Part shown: positions 1 through 9,179 of the stretch, piece after piece
How the letters are laid out: the number at the start of each line of letters is the position of its first letter
Position numbering within the stretch: the stretch's first letter is position 1
Assembly: GCA_015059955.1 (NCBI GenBank)
Contig: SUZK01000006.1
Span: forward strand, 62,001-126,000
Reading direction: 5' to 3'
Length of the DNA stretch: 64,000 bases
Source of the DNA: Rikenellaceae bacterium
GTDB lineage: Bacteria; Bacteroidota; Bacteroidia; Bacteroidales; Rikenellaceae
Notes under the pieces: generated by a model
Told to the model about the DNA's origin: nothing
What the model saw: the letters and a program-made list of their open reading frames with translations, nothing else
Database searches by the model: none
Made by a program: the position numbers and the translations under genes

Positions 1-80
1 AAGCAAGCGATGCTTGCGCCCTTTAAGCAAAGTGCCCTCCATCTCATCTCTAATCTTTGCTCTTTTCGTCGTCATCTTTG
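1..80. repeat. Partial copy of composite repeat family 1 upstream of ppdK
   Basis: The window opens in a GC-rich mini-hairpin block (GCAAGCGATGCTTGC with an adjoining GCCC) followed by the CT-rich tail typical of this family (ATCTCTAATCTTTGCTC). The same mosaic appears in other gaps, for example 10891-11094 and 14055-14240. The left part is cut off by the window edge, and the copy ends directly in front of the ppdK promoter. Confidence 0.5.
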
Positions 81-89
81 CTCATTTTA

Positions 90-121
90 TTTGCATTTCC
101 CGAAAATTTTACTTACTTTTG
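90..121 (+). promoter_or_regulatory. Promoter of ppdK (Bacteroidetes -33/-7)
   Basis: TTTG at 90-93 is followed 20 nt later by TACTTTTG at 114-121, matching the primary sigma-factor pattern of this phylum. Transcription should start near 127, leaving a leader of about 80 nt before the ATG at 206. Confidence 0.75.
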
Positions 122-205
122 TAAGCTATTAGAGGCGAGCATTAATGTATCGTCGCCTCTTGCATATACGCAATTTCATATTAACTAATTATAAAACAGA
201 CTATT

Positions 206-2935
206 ATGGCAGATGTAAAACGTGTCTACACCTTCGGCAATAAGGAGGCTGAGGGTAATGGCAAGATGCGCGAGTTGCTCGGCGGTAAGGGTGCCAACCT
301 CGCTGAGATGAACCTTATCGGTATTCCTGTACCTCCAGGATTTACCATCACCACTGATGTTTGCTCGGAGTACTACTCTAAGGGCAAGGAGCGTGTTATC
401 GAGATTCTCCGCCCAGAGGTAGAGGCAGCTATCAAGAATATCGAGAAGCTCACAGGTCGCAAGTTCGGCGACACCAACCTTCCATTGTTGGTATCAGTAC
501 GTTCAGGTGCTCGTGCCTCAATGCCTGGTATGATGGATACTATCCTCAACCTCGGTATGAACGACGAGGCTGTTGAGGCTGTAGCTAAGCTCTCAGGCAA
601 CCCACGTTTCGCATGGGACTCATACCGTCGTTTCGTACAGATGTATGGTGACGTTGTTCTCGACATGAAGCCACAGTCTAAGGAGGATCACGACCCATTC
701 GAGGTTCTTATCGACGCACAGAAGGAGAAGCGCGGTGTTAAGGCCGACACAGACCTCACTACCGACGACCTCAAGGAGCTCGTAGCTGCATTTAAGAAGG
801 CTATCAAGGAGCAGACAGGCAAGGAGTTCCCAACAAGTGCTTGGGATCAGCTCTGGGGCGCTATCTGCGCTGTATTCGGCTCATGGATGAACGAGCGTGC
901 TATCCTCTATCGCAAGCTCAACAACATCCCAGAGGCTTGGGGTACTGCAGTATCAGTACAGGCAATGGTATTCGGTAACATGGGTGACAACTCGGCTACT
1001 GGTGTTGCTTTCTCACGTGACGCCGCTACTGGTGAGAACATCTTCAACGGTGAGTACCTCATCAACGCACAGGGTGAGGACGTTGTGGCAGGTATCCGCA
1101 CCCCACAGCAGATTACCATCGAGGGCTCTAAGCGTTGGGCAGCTGCTCAGAACATCTCTGAGGAGGAGCGCAAGGCTAAGTACCCATCATTGGAGGAGGT
1201 TATGCCTGAGGTATACGCTGAGCTTAACGAGATTCAGCACCACCTTGAGCAGTACTTCACCGACATGCAGGATATCGAGTTCACAATCCAGGATGGTAAG
1301 CTCTGGATGTTGCAGTGCCGTAACGGTAAGCGTACCGGCGCAGCGATGGTGAAGATTGCTATGGATATGCTCCGTGAGGGTCTTATCGACGAGAAGACCG
1401 CAGTATTGCGCTGCGAGCCTGAGAAGCTCGACGAGCTCTTGCACCCAGTATTCGACAAGAAGGCTATCAAGAACGCTAAGGTTCTCGTTAAGGGTCTTCC
1501 CGCATCTCCAGGTGCTGCGACTGGTCCAGTAGTTTTCTTCGCTGACGACGCTGAGAAGCACCTCAACGCTACTGGCCAGAAGGCTATCTTGGTACGTATC
1601 GAGACATCGCCTGAGGACTTGAAGGGTATGTTGGATGCTGCTGGTATCCTCACCGCACGTGGTGGTATGACCTCACACGCTGCCGTTGTTGCACGTGGTA
1701 TGGGTAAGTGCTGCGTATCGGGTGCTGGTGAGTTGGAGATTGACTACAAGGCTCGTACAATCCATATCAACGGCCACACCATCAAGGAGGGCGACTGGAT
1801 TTCACTCAACGGCTCAACAGGTGAGGTTTACTTGGGTCAGGTAGCTACACAGGCTGCTAACCTCGACGGTGACTTCGGTAAGCTTATGGAGCTTGCTGGC
1901 AAGTACTCAAAGATGAACGTTCGCGCCAACGCTGATACTCCACGTGATGCTGAGCAGGCATTCGCATTCGGCGCTCAGGGTATCGGTCTCTGCCGTACCG
2001 AGCATATGTTCTTCGAGGGTGACCGTATCAAGGCTATCCGCGAGATGATTCTCTCGGATGACGAGGATGGTCGTCGTGTAGCTCTATCGAAGCTTCTTCC
2101 TATGCAGCGTGGCGACTTCGAGGGTCTCTTCAAGGTTATGAACGGCTACCCAGTTATCGTACGTCTTCTCGACCCACCATTGCACGAGTTCGCTCCTAAC
2201 ACCGAGAAGGATCAGCAGGATATGGCCGAGGCTATGGGTATTCCAGTAGAGAAGGTTAAGGCTAAGGTTGAGGCTTTGCACGAGGTTAACCCAATGTTGG
2301 GTCACCGTGGCTGCCGTCTTGGCAACACATATCCAGAGATTACCGAGATGCAGGCACGTGCTATCATCGAGGCTGCTATGAACGTTAAGGCTTCGGGCAC
2401 ACCTGTAAAGGTTGAGATTATGGTGCCACTCGTAGGTAACCACAAGGAGTTGCGCTACCAGAAGAACGTTATCGACAAGACAGCTGAGGCAGTATTCGCT
2501 GAGCGCAACGACCGCATCGACTACCTCGTAGGTACTATGATTGAGGTTCCTCGCGCCGCTGTTACTGCTAACCAGATTGCAGAGGTTGCAGAGTTCTTCT
2601 CGTTCGGTACTAACGACCTTACTCAGATGACTCTTGGTTTCTCACGTGATGATATCGCTAAGTTCTTGCCTGTCTACCTTGAGAAGAACATCCTCAAGAA
2701 CGACCCATTCAAGATTTTGGATCGCAACGGTGTAGGTCAGCTTATCCGTGAGGCTGTGTTCAAGGGCCGTACAACACGTCCCGACTTGAAGTGTGGTATC
2801 TGCGGTGAGCACGGCGGTGAGCCATCATCAGTAGAGTTCTGCCACCATGCAGGTTTGAACTACGTAAGCTGCTCTCCATTCCGTGTGCCTATCGCACGCC
2901 TTGCAGCAGCTCATGCAGCTCTCTCGGAGAAGTAA
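206..2935 (+). CDS. ppdK: Pyruvate, phosphate dikinase
   Basis: This cytoplasmic enzyme interconverts pyruvate + ATP + Pi and phosphoenolpyruvate + AMP + PPi, and in anaerobes it often works in PPi-linked glycolysis. The 909 aa match the usual family length. An N-terminal nucleotide-binding domain ([10 protein letters not shown] near residue 27) is followed by the swivelling phosphohistidine domain with GGMTSHAAV, catalytic His491, and a C-terminal PEP/pyruvate-binding barrel ending in [13 protein letters not shown] with the proton-donor Cys866. The gene has its own promoter (90-121) and a strong terminator (2960-2995), so it is probably monocistronic. The 2-oxoacid oxidoreductase genes that follow handle the same or related 2-oxoacids. 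Confidence 0.97.
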   Translation: MADVKRVYTFGNKEAEGNGKMRELLGGKGANLAEMNLIGIPVPPGFTITTDVCSEYYSKGKERVIEILRPEVEAAIKNIEKLTGRKFGDTNLPLLVSVRSGARASMPGMMDTILNLGMNDEAVEAVAKLSGNPRFAWDSYRRFVQMYGDVVLDMKPQSKEDHDPFEVLIDAQKEKRGVKADTDLTTDDLKELVAAFKKAIKEQTGKEFPTSAWDQLWGAICAVFGSWMNERAILYRKLNNIPEAWGTAVSVQAMVFGNMGDNSATGVAFSRDAATGENIFNGEYLINAQGEDVVAGIRTPQQITIEGSKRWAAAQNISEEERKAKYPSLEEVMPEVYAELNEIQHHLEQYFTDMQDIEFTIQDGKLWMLQCRNGKRTGAAMVKIAMDMLREGLIDEKTAVLRCEPEKLDELLHPVFDKKAIKNAKVLVKGLPASPGAATGPVVFFADDAEKHLNATGQKAILVRIETSPEDLKGMLDAAGILTARGGMTSHAAVVARGMGKCCVSGAGELEIDYKARTIHINGHTIKEGDWISLNGSTGEVYLGQVATQAANLDGDFGKLMELAGKYSKMNVRANADTPRDAEQAFAFGAQGIGLCRTEHMFFEGDRIKAIREMILSDDEDGRRVALSKLLPMQRGDFEGLFKVMNGYPVIVRLLDPPLHEFAPNTEKDQQDMAEAMGIPVEKVKAKVEALHEVNPMLGHRGCRLGNTYPEITEMQARAIIEAAMNVKASGTPVKVEIMVPLVGNHKELRYQKNVIDKTAEAVFAERNDRIDYLVGTMIEVPRAAVTANQIAEVAEFFSFGTNDLTQMTLGFSRDDIAKFLPVYLEKNILKNDPFKILDRNGVGQLIREAVFKGRTTRPDLKCGICGEHGGEPSSVEFCHHAGLNYVSCSPFRVPIARLAAAHAALSEK

Positions 2936-2959
2936 TTCCACGCGAATTATCTTATATAG

Positions 2960-2995
2960 GAGTGGTCATCCAGTTGGGTGGCCACTCTTTATTAT
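2960..2995 (+). terminator. Intrinsic terminator of ppdK
   Basis: A 12-bp stem (2960-2971 with 2976-2987, three G-U pairs) closes the tetraloop AGTT and is followed by TTTATTATA. It lies 25 bp after the ppdK stop codon. Confidence 0.85.
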
Positions 2996-3000
2996 ATATC

Positions 3001-3185
3001 AAGATGAAAGTTCAAAGAGTACAGAGTACAGTGGAAAGAGAGATTGGGGGAATTAGGGAAGTTAGGGGAGCATATTCCCCATAGTCCCTAATCTCCTTAA
3101 ACTTCCTAAATTCCCTGCGCCCTCGCAAGCGTAGCATCCACCCATTTCTCGCTGCTAATTCCTAATTTCTAACTACTAATTTTGC
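3001..3185 (-). repeat. Composite repeat family 1, inverted copy
   Basis: Read on the minus strand this is head (AATTAG-type, 3155-3185), a GC-rich remnant (GCGCCCTCGCAAGCG, 3118-3132), an imperfect palindrome built from TTAGGGAAGTTAGGG and CCCTAATCTCC (3041-3116), and the CT-rich tail (reverse of GATGAAAGTTCAAAGAG, 3003-3019). It fills the gap between the ppdK terminator and the kor promoter. Confidence 0.65.
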
Positions 3186-3230
3186 AATAAGTAGCCCACA
3201 CCACAAACGATAGCAAAAATATTTCACTTT

Positions 3231-3265
3231 TTTGGTACACCCTATCACAATTTTTATTATATTTG
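3231..3265 (+). promoter_or_regulatory. Probable promoter of korAB
   Basis: TATATTTG at 3258-3265 is a perfect -7 box. The only -33 match, TTTG at 3231-3234, is 23 nt away, which is longer than the usual 19-21 nt and suggests a weak or activator-dependent promoter. Confidence 0.6.
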
Positions 3266-3300
3266 TATGAAATTATGGTGTACTATGAGATGAGTACACC
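3235..3300. promoter_or_regulatory. Three GTACACC half-sites around the kor promoter
   Basis: GTACACC occurs at 3235-3241, overlapping the -33 element. Its complement GGTGTAC is at 3277-3283, and a third copy is at 3294-3300. The last two form a perfect 8-bp inverted repeat, GGTGTACT-N8-AGTACACC (3277-3300), immediately downstream of the expected transcription start. The position suits a repressor binding as a dimer with a second auxiliary site. The regulator is unknown. Confidence 0.55.
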
Positions 3301-3357
3301 TAATTGGCTGTGAATTAAACAATATACTAATAACATAAAACTACAAACTTCACAACA

Positions 3358-5199
3358 ATGGACAATGTAAATGTACAGCAGTTGCAGGATGTGGTAATCC
3401 GTTTTTCGGGCGACTCAGGTGACGGTATGCAGCTCACCGGTACACTCTTTTCGGACACGTCGGCACTCTTGGGTAATGGTATCTCTACCTTCCCAGACTA
3501 CCCAGCCGAGATTCGCGCACCTCAGGGTACTGTTGCAGGTGTCTCTGGCTTCCAGGTACACATCGGTTCATCACGCGTAGACAACCCAGGTGACTACTGC
3601 GATGTTCTCGTAGCAATGAATCCCGCAGCGCTTATCGCTAACCGCAAGTGGCTTAAGCCATCGGCTACCGTCATCCTCGATGGTGACACCCTCACCGAGG
3701 ACAATATGAAGAAGGCAGGCTTCAAGACCATGGATCCTATCGCAGAGTTAAACCTCCAGGACTACAACGTGGTTATTCCAGACATCACCACTATGACTAA
3801 GGAGGCGTTGAAGGACTCAGGCATGGACAACAAGGCAATGGTTAAGTGCAAGAATATGTTTGCCCTTGGCATCGTATTCTGGATGTACAACCGCCCAGAT
3901 GACTACGCTAAGAGATTCCTTGACTCTAAGTTCGCTAAGAAGAATCCGCTTGTAGCAGAGGCTAACAAGCGCGTTATAGAGGCTGGCTACAACTATGCAG
4001 CCAACACCCACCAGTTTGCTAACAACTACACCGTAGCACCTGCCGAGTTGGAGAAGGGTCTATACCGCTCTATCAATGGTAATACTGCTACCGCATGGGG
4101 TTTCTGTGCTGCATCTGAGAAGTCGGGTCTTCCACTCTTCTGCGGCTCATACCCTATCACCCCAGCAACAGTTATCCTCGAGGAGCTTGCTAAGCGCAAG
4201 GACCTCGGCGTGAAGACCGTACAGGCTGAGGATGAGATTGCAGGTATCTGTACCTCTATCGGTGCTGCCTATGCAGGTAACTTCGCCGTGACTACCACTT
4301 CAGGTCCTGGTATCTCGCTCAAGAGCGAGGCTATGGGTCTTGCAGTTATGGCTGAGCTTCCTTTGGTTGTTGTTGACGTACAGCGTGGTGGTCCATCTAC
4401 TGGTCTTCCTACAAAGACCGAGCAGAGCGACCTCAACCAGGCACTCTACGGCCGTAATGGTGAGTGTCCTATGGTTGTTATCGCCGCTTCATCACCAAGC
4501 GACTGCTTCCACTACGCATTCATGGCGGGTAAGATTGCTATGGAGCACATGACACCCGTTATGTTGCTTTCGGATGGTTTCATCGCCAACGGCTCAGAGC
4601 CTTGGAAGGTGCCATCAATGTCGGACTACCCTGCTATCGTGCCTCCTATCGTAGAGCCACGCGAGGGCGAGGAGTTCATGCCTTATGCTCGTAACGAGAA
4701 GCTCGCACGCGGCTGGGCATTCCCAGGCAAGGAGGGTCTTGAGCACCGTATCGGTGGCTTGGAGAAAGACCACATCAAGGGTAGCATCTCGCACGATCCT
4801 AAGAACCACCAGGAGATGGTAACAACACGTAAGCGCAAGGTTGAGATGGTTGCCGACGAGCTTCCTAAGTTGGAGGTATTCGGTGCTGAGCAGGCCGATG
4901 TACTCGTTGTTGGTTGGGGCGGTACACGCGGTCATCTTCACAGCGCTGTTAAGCAGTTGCAGGAAGAGGGCAAGAGCGTAGCACACCTCCACTTCAACTA
5001 CATATATCCTTTGCAGAAGGGTGTCGATGAGATACTTAAGCGCTACAAGCGCATCGTCGTATGCGAGCTCAACGAGGGTCAGTTTGCTGGTTACCTCCGT
5101 CAGCAGTTCCGCGACGTTGTCATCGAGTCGTACGGCAAGACTGAGGGTCAGCCATTCACCGTTATCGAGATTAAGGATAAGGTAAACTCAATGTTATAA
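3358..5199 (+). CDS. korA: 2-oxoacid:ferredoxin oxidoreductase, fused gamma-alpha subunit (KorA type)
   Basis: This is the large subunit of a CoA-acylating 2-oxoacid oxidoreductase, probably for 2-oxoglutarate (2-oxoglutarate + CoA + oxidised ferredoxin to succinyl-CoA + CO2 + reduced ferredoxin). Its 613 aa comprise an N-terminal gamma domain (residues about 10-190, FSGDSGDGMQLTG) fused to the alpha pyrimidine-binding and transketolase C-terminal domains (from about 240, YPITPATVILEEL and TSGPGISLKSEAMG). This fusion is the two-subunit architecture. korB follows after 36 nt in the same operon. Substrate preference is inferred from family naming; pyruvate or branched-chain 2-oxoacids cannot be excluded. 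Confidence 0.92.
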   Translation: MDNVNVQQLQDVVIRFSGDSGDGMQLTGTLFSDTSALLGNGISTFPDYPAEIRAPQGTVAGVSGFQVHIGSSRVDNPGDYCDVLVAMNPAALIANRKWLKPSATVILDGDTLTEDNMKKAGFKTMDPIAELNLQDYNVVIPDITTMTKEALKDSGMDNKAMVKCKNMFALGIVFWMYNRPDDYAKRFLDSKFAKKNPLVAEANKRVIEAGYNYAANTHQFANNYTVAPAELEKGLYRSINGNTATAWGFCAASEKSGLPLFCGSYPITPATVILEELAKRKDLGVKTVQAEDEIAGICTSIGAAYAGNFAVTTTSGPGISLKSEAMGLAVMAELPLVVVDVQRGGPSTGLPTKTEQSDLNQALYGRNGECPMVVIAASSPSDCFHYAFMAGKIAMEHMTPVMLLSDGFIANGSEPWKVPSMSDYPAIVPPIVEPREGEEFMPYARNEKLARGWAFPGKEGLEHRIGGLEKDHIKGSISHDPKNHQEMVTTRKRKVEMVADELPKLEVFGAEQADVLVVGWGGTRGHLHSAVKQLQEEGKSVAHLHFNYIYPLQKGVDEILKRYKRIVVCELNEGQFAGYLRQQFRDVVIESYGKTEGQPFTVIEIKDKVNSML

Positions 5200-5235
5200 C
5201 AGAACACCACAAACAACTTAAAAAATAGAACAACT

Positions 5236-6267
5236 ATGGCAGAATTTAAGTATACACCCGCTGATTTCAAGAGCGATCAACAGGTAAAGTGGTGTCCAGG
5301 CTGTGGCGACCACGCTATTCTTAACGCTGTGCAGCGTGCGATGCCTGAGGTGGCTGACGTTTTGGGCAAGCCCCACAACAAGTTCACATTCGTATCGGGT
5401 ATCGGTTGCTCATCGCGCTTCATCTACTACATGAAGACCTTCGGCTTCCACACCATCCACGGTCGTGCTAACGCCATCGCAACAGGTATCAAGACCGCTA
5501 ACCCCGACCTCTCGGTATGGGTATGTACAGGTGACGGTGACTCGTTGGCTATCGGTGGTAACCACTTCATCCACGCCATCCGTCGTAACATCGACCTCAA
5601 GGTTATCTTGTTCAACAACGAGATATACGGCCTTACTAAGGGTCAGTACTCTCCAACGACGAAGCTCGGCAAGATTACGAAGACCTCGCCTTTCGGCACT
5701 GTTGAGAAGCCATTCACCCCAGGTGAGCTGGTTATCGGTGCCAAGGGTACGTTCTTCGCTCGTACCATCGACCAGGAGGTTATGCTAACGAAGGATTGTC
5801 TTGTGGCAGCCGCTAAGCATAAGGGTATGGCAGTTACCGAGGCATTGGTCAACTGTATGATTTTCAACGATAAGACCCACGCATTATTTGCTGGCGACAA
5901 GGCTACTCGTGAGGAGAACACCATCCATTTGAAGCATGGAGAGAAGATGCTCTTCGGCAAAGAGAAGCAGAAGGGTTTGGTATTCGAGAACATGCGTCTT
6001 AAGGTTGTCACCATCGGCGAGGATGGCTACACCATTGACGACGTATTGACTCACGACGCAAAGTGCGCTGATACCACTCTTCACTCGATGCTTGCAGCGA
6101 TGAAGTACCCTGAGTACCCAGTGGCAGTTGGTGTCATCCGCGATGTTGACGACGAGAACGTCTACGACTTCAAGGTACAGCAGCAGGTTGAGGAGGTTAA
6201 GGCATCGGCAAAGATTAAGTGCGTTGACGACCTCTTGCGTTCGGGTCAGACTTGGGAGATTAAGTAA
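5236..6267 (+). CDS. korB: 2-oxoacid:ferredoxin oxidoreductase, beta subunit (KorB type)
   Basis: This is the thiamine-diphosphate-binding subunit partnering KorA. CPGCGDHAILNAVQ near residue 21 contributes the Fe-S ligand cysteines, and GDGDSLAIGGNHFIHA with NNEIYGLTKGQ forms the TPP/Mg-binding fold. The length of 343 aa is normal for the two-subunit enzyme. The gene lacks an obvious promoter of its own and ends in front of an 11-bp hairpin at 6280-6312. Confidence 0.92.
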   Translation: MAEFKYTPADFKSDQQVKWCPGCGDHAILNAVQRAMPEVADVLGKPHNKFTFVSGIGCSSRFIYYMKTFGFHTIHGRANAIATGIKTANPDLSVWVCTGDGDSLAIGGNHFIHAIRRNIDLKVILFNNEIYGLTKGQYSPTTKLGKITKTSPFGTVEKPFTPGELVIGAKGTFFARTIDQEVMLTKDCLVAAAKHKGMAVTEALVNCMIFNDKTHALFAGDKATREENTIHLKHGEKMLFGKEKQKGLVFENMRLKVVTIGEDGYTIDDVLTHDAKCADTTLHSMLAAMKYPEYPVAVGVIRDVDDENVYDFKVQQQVEEVKASAKIKCVDDLLRSGQTWEIK

Positions 6268-6279
6268 GATGCAGCGGGA

Positions 6280-6312
6280 GCACCACTATATATAATATAG
6301 GTATGGTGGTGC
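6280..6312 (+). terminator. Hairpin between korB and the vor operon
   Basis: An 11-bp stem (6280-6290 with 6302-6312, one G-U pair) closes an AT-rich loop. No T-run follows, so it is more likely an RNA-processing or attenuating structure than a full intrinsic terminator. It may set the ratio between the two oxidoreductase gene sets. Confidence 0.5.
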
Positions 6313-6367
6313 ACCCAAACCATAAATACAAACCAAAACTATTAACAATCAATAAAATTACAGTCGT

Positions 6368-6595
6368 ATGGCAAAAATCAAAGGAACAGTTGTCGTCGAT
6401 ACTGAGCACTGCAAGGGCTGTGGCGTATGCGTAGCATCGTGCCCCACTAAGACGCTTGGTTTGTCGAGCGAGGTTAATGGCAAGGGTTACCCCTTCGCTA
6501 TGATGGTTGAGCCGGAGAATTGCATTGGTTGCGCATCATGCGCCATCATTTGTCCGGATAGTTGTCTAACGGTGTATCGCCAAAAATTCGAGTAA
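6368..6595 (+). CDS. vorD: 2 x [4Fe-4S] ferredoxin-like delta subunit of a 2-oxoacid oxidoreductase
   Basis: This 75-aa protein carries two clusters of [4Fe-4S] ligands, CKGCGVCVASCP near residue 16 and CIGCASCAIICP near residue 50. It is the electron-exit subunit of four-subunit 2-oxoacid:ferredoxin oxidoreductases. The next gene starts 3 nt after its stop codon, which ties it to vorB, vorA and the gamma subunit. The stretch upstream (6313-6367) shows no clear TAnnTTTG box, so transcription probably continues from kor. Confidence 0.88.
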   Translation: MAKIKGTVVVDTEHCKGCGVCVASCPTKTLGLSSEVNGKGYPFAMMVEPENCIGCASCAIICPDSCLTVYRQKFE

Positions 6596-6598
6596 GCT

Positions 6599-7693
6599 AT
6601 GGCAGAGAAAGAGGTAAAACTTATGAAGGGCAACGAGGTGATTGCTCATGCAGCAATTCGCTACGGTTGCGACGGCTATTTCGGCTACCCCATCACACCT
6701 CAGTCAGAGGTTATGGAGACCCTCATGGAGCTTAAGCCATGGGAGACTACCGGCATGGTAGTTCTTCAGGCTGAGTCTGAGGTATCATCAATCAACATGG
6801 TATATGGCGGTGCTTCAACAGGTAAGCGCGTTATGACCTCATCATCATCACCTGGTGTCAGCCTTATGTCTGAGGGTTTGAGCTACTTGGCTGGTGCTGA
6901 GCTTCCATGTGTTATCGTTAACTGCCAGCGTGGTGGTCCAGGTCTTGGTACTATCCAGCCTTCACAGTCTGACTACTTCCAGGCATGTAAGGGTGGCGCA
7001 CACGGTGACTTCCACCTTATCGTATTGGCTCCTAACTCAGTACAGGAGATGCACGACTTCGTGGCTGATGCTTTCGAACTTGCGTTCAAGTATCGCAACC
7101 CAGCTATGATCCTCGCTGATGGTTGTATCGGTCAGATGATGGAGAAGGTTGTTCTTGCTCCACAGCGTCCACGTAAGACTAAGGAGGAGATTGCCGCAGA
7201 GTGCAAGTCATGGGCTCTTATCGGTAAGACCGACGACCGCGAGCGCAATGTGATTACATCACTTGAGCTTAAGTCAGAGGTTATGGAGGTTAACAACCAG
7301 CGTCTTCAGGCTAAGTATAACACTATCAAGGAGACTGAGGTTCGTTACGAGGCTATCGAGTGCGACGATGCAGAGTATGTTATCGTAGCGTTCGGCTCAT
7401 CATCACGTATCTGCTCAGCAACTGTTGAGATGGCACGTGCTGAGGGCATCAAGCTCGGTTTGTTGCGTCCTATCACCCTCTACCCATTCCCAACTAAGGC
7501 TATCGCAGAGCTTGCAGAGCGCGGCGTTAAGGGCTTCCTTTCAGCTGAGTTGAACGCAGGTCAGATGGTTGAGGATGTACGTCTTGCAGTTAATGGCAAG
7601 GCTCCAGTAGAGCACTTCGGTCGTATGGGTGGTATGTTGTTCTCACCAGACGAGGTACTTAAAGCAGTTAAAGAGAAACTTATAAATCGATAA
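6599..7693 (+). CDS. vorB: 2-oxoacid:ferredoxin oxidoreductase alpha subunit (VorB family)
   Basis: The 364-aa alpha subunit has YPITPQSEVMETLMEL (pyrimidine-binding domain, residue about 29), SSSSPGVSLMSEGLSYLAGAELP and a C-terminal transketolase-like domain (LRPITLYPFPTKAI). It lacks the fused gamma domain of KorA, as expected for a four-subunit enzyme. The family is annotated as 3-methyl-2-oxobutanoate (branched-chain) or 2-oxoglutarate dehydrogenase, and the sequence alone does not settle the substrate. Confidence 0.9.
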   Translation: MAEKEVKLMKGNEVIAHAAIRYGCDGYFGYPITPQSEVMETLMELKPWETTGMVVLQAESEVSSINMVYGGASTGKRVMTSSSSPGVSLMSEGLSYLAGAELPCVIVNCQRGGPGLGTIQPSQSDYFQACKGGAHGDFHLIVLAPNSVQEMHDFVADAFELAFKYRNPAMILADGCIGQMMEKVVLAPQRPRKTKEEIAAECKSWALIGKTDDRERNVITSLELKSEVMEVNNQRLQAKYNTIKETEVRYEAIECDDAEYVIVAFGSSSRICSATVEMARAEGIKLGLLRPITLYPFPTKAIAELAERGVKGFLSAELNAGQMVEDVRLAVNGKAPVEHFGRMGGMLFSPDEVLKAVKEKLINR

Positions 7694-7697
7694 GACT

Positions 7698-8465
7698 ATG
7701 GCAGAGGTTGAAATCAAAAAGGAGAATTTGGTATTTGGCAAGTCTAAGCTTATCTTGCCTAACGTAATGCACTACTGCCCCGGCTGTAGCCACGGTACTG
7801 TGCACAAGCTCGTTGCCGAGGTTATCGAGGAGATGGGTTTGGAGCATGACACTATTGGTGTATCACCCGTAGGTTGCTCAGTATTTGCATACAACTATAT
7901 TGACATCGACTGGGCACAGGCTGCTCACGGTCGTGCATGCGCAGTAGCAACAGCTATCAAGCGTGTTAACCCAGAGAAGATGGTCTTCACATACCAGGGT
8001 GATGGTGATATGTCAGCTATCGGTACTGGTGAGACTATTCACGCTGCAGCACGTGGCGAGAATATCGTTGCCATCTACATCAACAACGCTATCTACGGTA
8101 TGACCGGTGGTCAGATGGCTCCTACTACCCTCTTGGGTATGAAGACCGCTACCACTCCTTACGGTCGTGATCCAAAGCTCAACGGCTATCCATACAAGAT
8201 TGCTCAGATGTTGGCACACCTCGATGGCGTATGCTACGTAACACGTCAGACTGTTCACACTCCTGCAAACGTACGTAAGGCAAAGAAGGCTATCCGTCAC
8301 GCATTTGAGAATGCCATGGCAGGTAAGGGCTTCAGCCTTGTAGAGATTGTTGCTACATGTAACAGCGGCTGGAAGCTTTCACCAGTTGCAGCTAACGAGT
8401 GGCTTGAGCAGAACATGTTGCCATTCTACGAGCCCGGCGATTTGAAGGACACAACTAAAGAGTAA
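7698..8465 (+). CDS. vorA: 2-oxoacid:ferredoxin oxidoreductase beta subunit (VorA family)
   Basis: This is the TPP-binding beta subunit (255 aa) with CPGCSHGTVHKLVAEV near residue 27, YQGDGDMSAIGTGE and NNAIYGMTGGQMAPTT. It catalyses decarboxylation and acyl transfer to CoA together with the alpha subunit. It starts 4 nt after vorB and ends 6 nt before the gamma subunit. It is a distant paralogue of KorB, sharing the CPGC and NN.IYG motifs. Confidence 0.92.
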   Translation: MAEVEIKKENLVFGKSKLILPNVMHYCPGCSHGTVHKLVAEVIEEMGLEHDTIGVSPVGCSVFAYNYIDIDWAQAAHGRACAVATAIKRVNPEKMVFTYQGDGDMSAIGTGETIHAAARGENIVAIYINNAIYGMTGGQMAPTTLLGMKTATTPYGRDPKLNGYPYKIAQMLAHLDGVCYVTRQTVHTPANVRKAKKAIRHAFENAMAGKGFSLVEIVATCNSGWKLSPVAANEWLEQNMLPFYEPGDLKDTTKE

Positions 8466-8471
8466 GCAGTT

Positions 8472-9017
8472 ATGAAAGAGACAATAATCATTGCAGGTTT
8501 CGGAGGACAGGGCGTCCTCACTATGGGTAAGATTTTGGCTTACTCTGGCATTATGCAGGACATGGAGGTAACATGGATGCCTTCGTACGGTCCTGAGATG
8601 CGTGGTGGTACCGCAAACGTAACCGTTATCCTCTCGGATAAGGCTATCTCATCACCTATCGCTCACGAGTTCGACTGTGTCGTTGTTCTCAACCAGCAGT
8701 CTATGGATAAGTTCGAGAGCCAGGTTAAGCCAGGTGGCGTACTCATCTACGACACCAATGGTATCACACACCACCCTACTCGTACAGATATCGAGGTATA
8801 CCAGATTGACGCTACTGCCGAGTGCGCACGTTTGGGTCAGGCCAAGTTGTTCAACACCATGATTCTCGGTGCATACCTCAAGGTACGCCCCGTGGTTAAG
8901 ATGGAGAACGTTATGGAAGGTCTTAAGAAGACCCTTCCTGAGCGCGCATGGAAGATGCTTCCACAGAACGAGGAGGCTATCAAGCATGGTGGCGAGATTA
9001 TCCGTAAGGTTCGCTAA
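8472..9017 (+). CDS. vorC: 2-oxoacid:ferredoxin oxidoreductase gamma subunit
   Basis: The 181 aa open with IIAGFGGQGVLTMGKILA, the hallmark of the gamma subunit. This is equivalent to the N-terminal domain of KorA but encoded separately. WMPSYGPEMRGGTANV is the second conserved block. It is the last gene of the delta-alpha-beta-gamma operon, and a strong terminator follows at 9041-9070. Confidence 0.9.
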   Translation: MKETIIIAGFGGQGVLTMGKILAYSGIMQDMEVTWMPSYGPEMRGGTANVTVILSDKAISSPIAHEFDCVVVLNQQSMDKFESQVKPGGVLIYDTNGITHHPTRTDIEVYQIDATAECARLGQAKLFNTMILGAYLKVRPVVKMENVMEGLKKTLPERAWKMLPQNEEAIKHGGEIIRKVR

Positions 9018-9040
9018 TTAGCGACTAACGGTATATGATG

Positions 9041-9070
9041 GGAGTGTTCCGCAAGGGACACTCCTTTTTT
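9041..9070 (+). terminator. Intrinsic terminator of the vor operon
   Basis: A 10-bp stem (9041-9050 with 9055-9064, one G-U) with loop GCAA is followed by T6. It lies 24 bp after the gamma subunit stop codon. Confidence 0.9.
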
Positions 9071-9102
9071 GTTAGATTAGAAACTCTATAATCATACAAG
9101 AT

Positions 9103-9174
9103 AGCCCCGACAGGTTGACCTCGGTCACCCGTCGGGGCTTTGTCGCTGAACAGCCATAGGGCTACCTATGTGGC
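9103..9174 (-). terminator. Two hairpins downstream of hsp20
   Basis: Stem AGCCCCGAC/GTCGGGGCT (9103-9111 with 9131-9139) and stem GCCATAGG/CCTATG.GGC (9153-9174) lie directly after the minus-strand hsp20 stop codon at 9180. Neither has a good T-run, so they are best read as the 3' end structure of hsp20. Confidence 0.5.
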
Positions 9175-9179
9175 ACACA

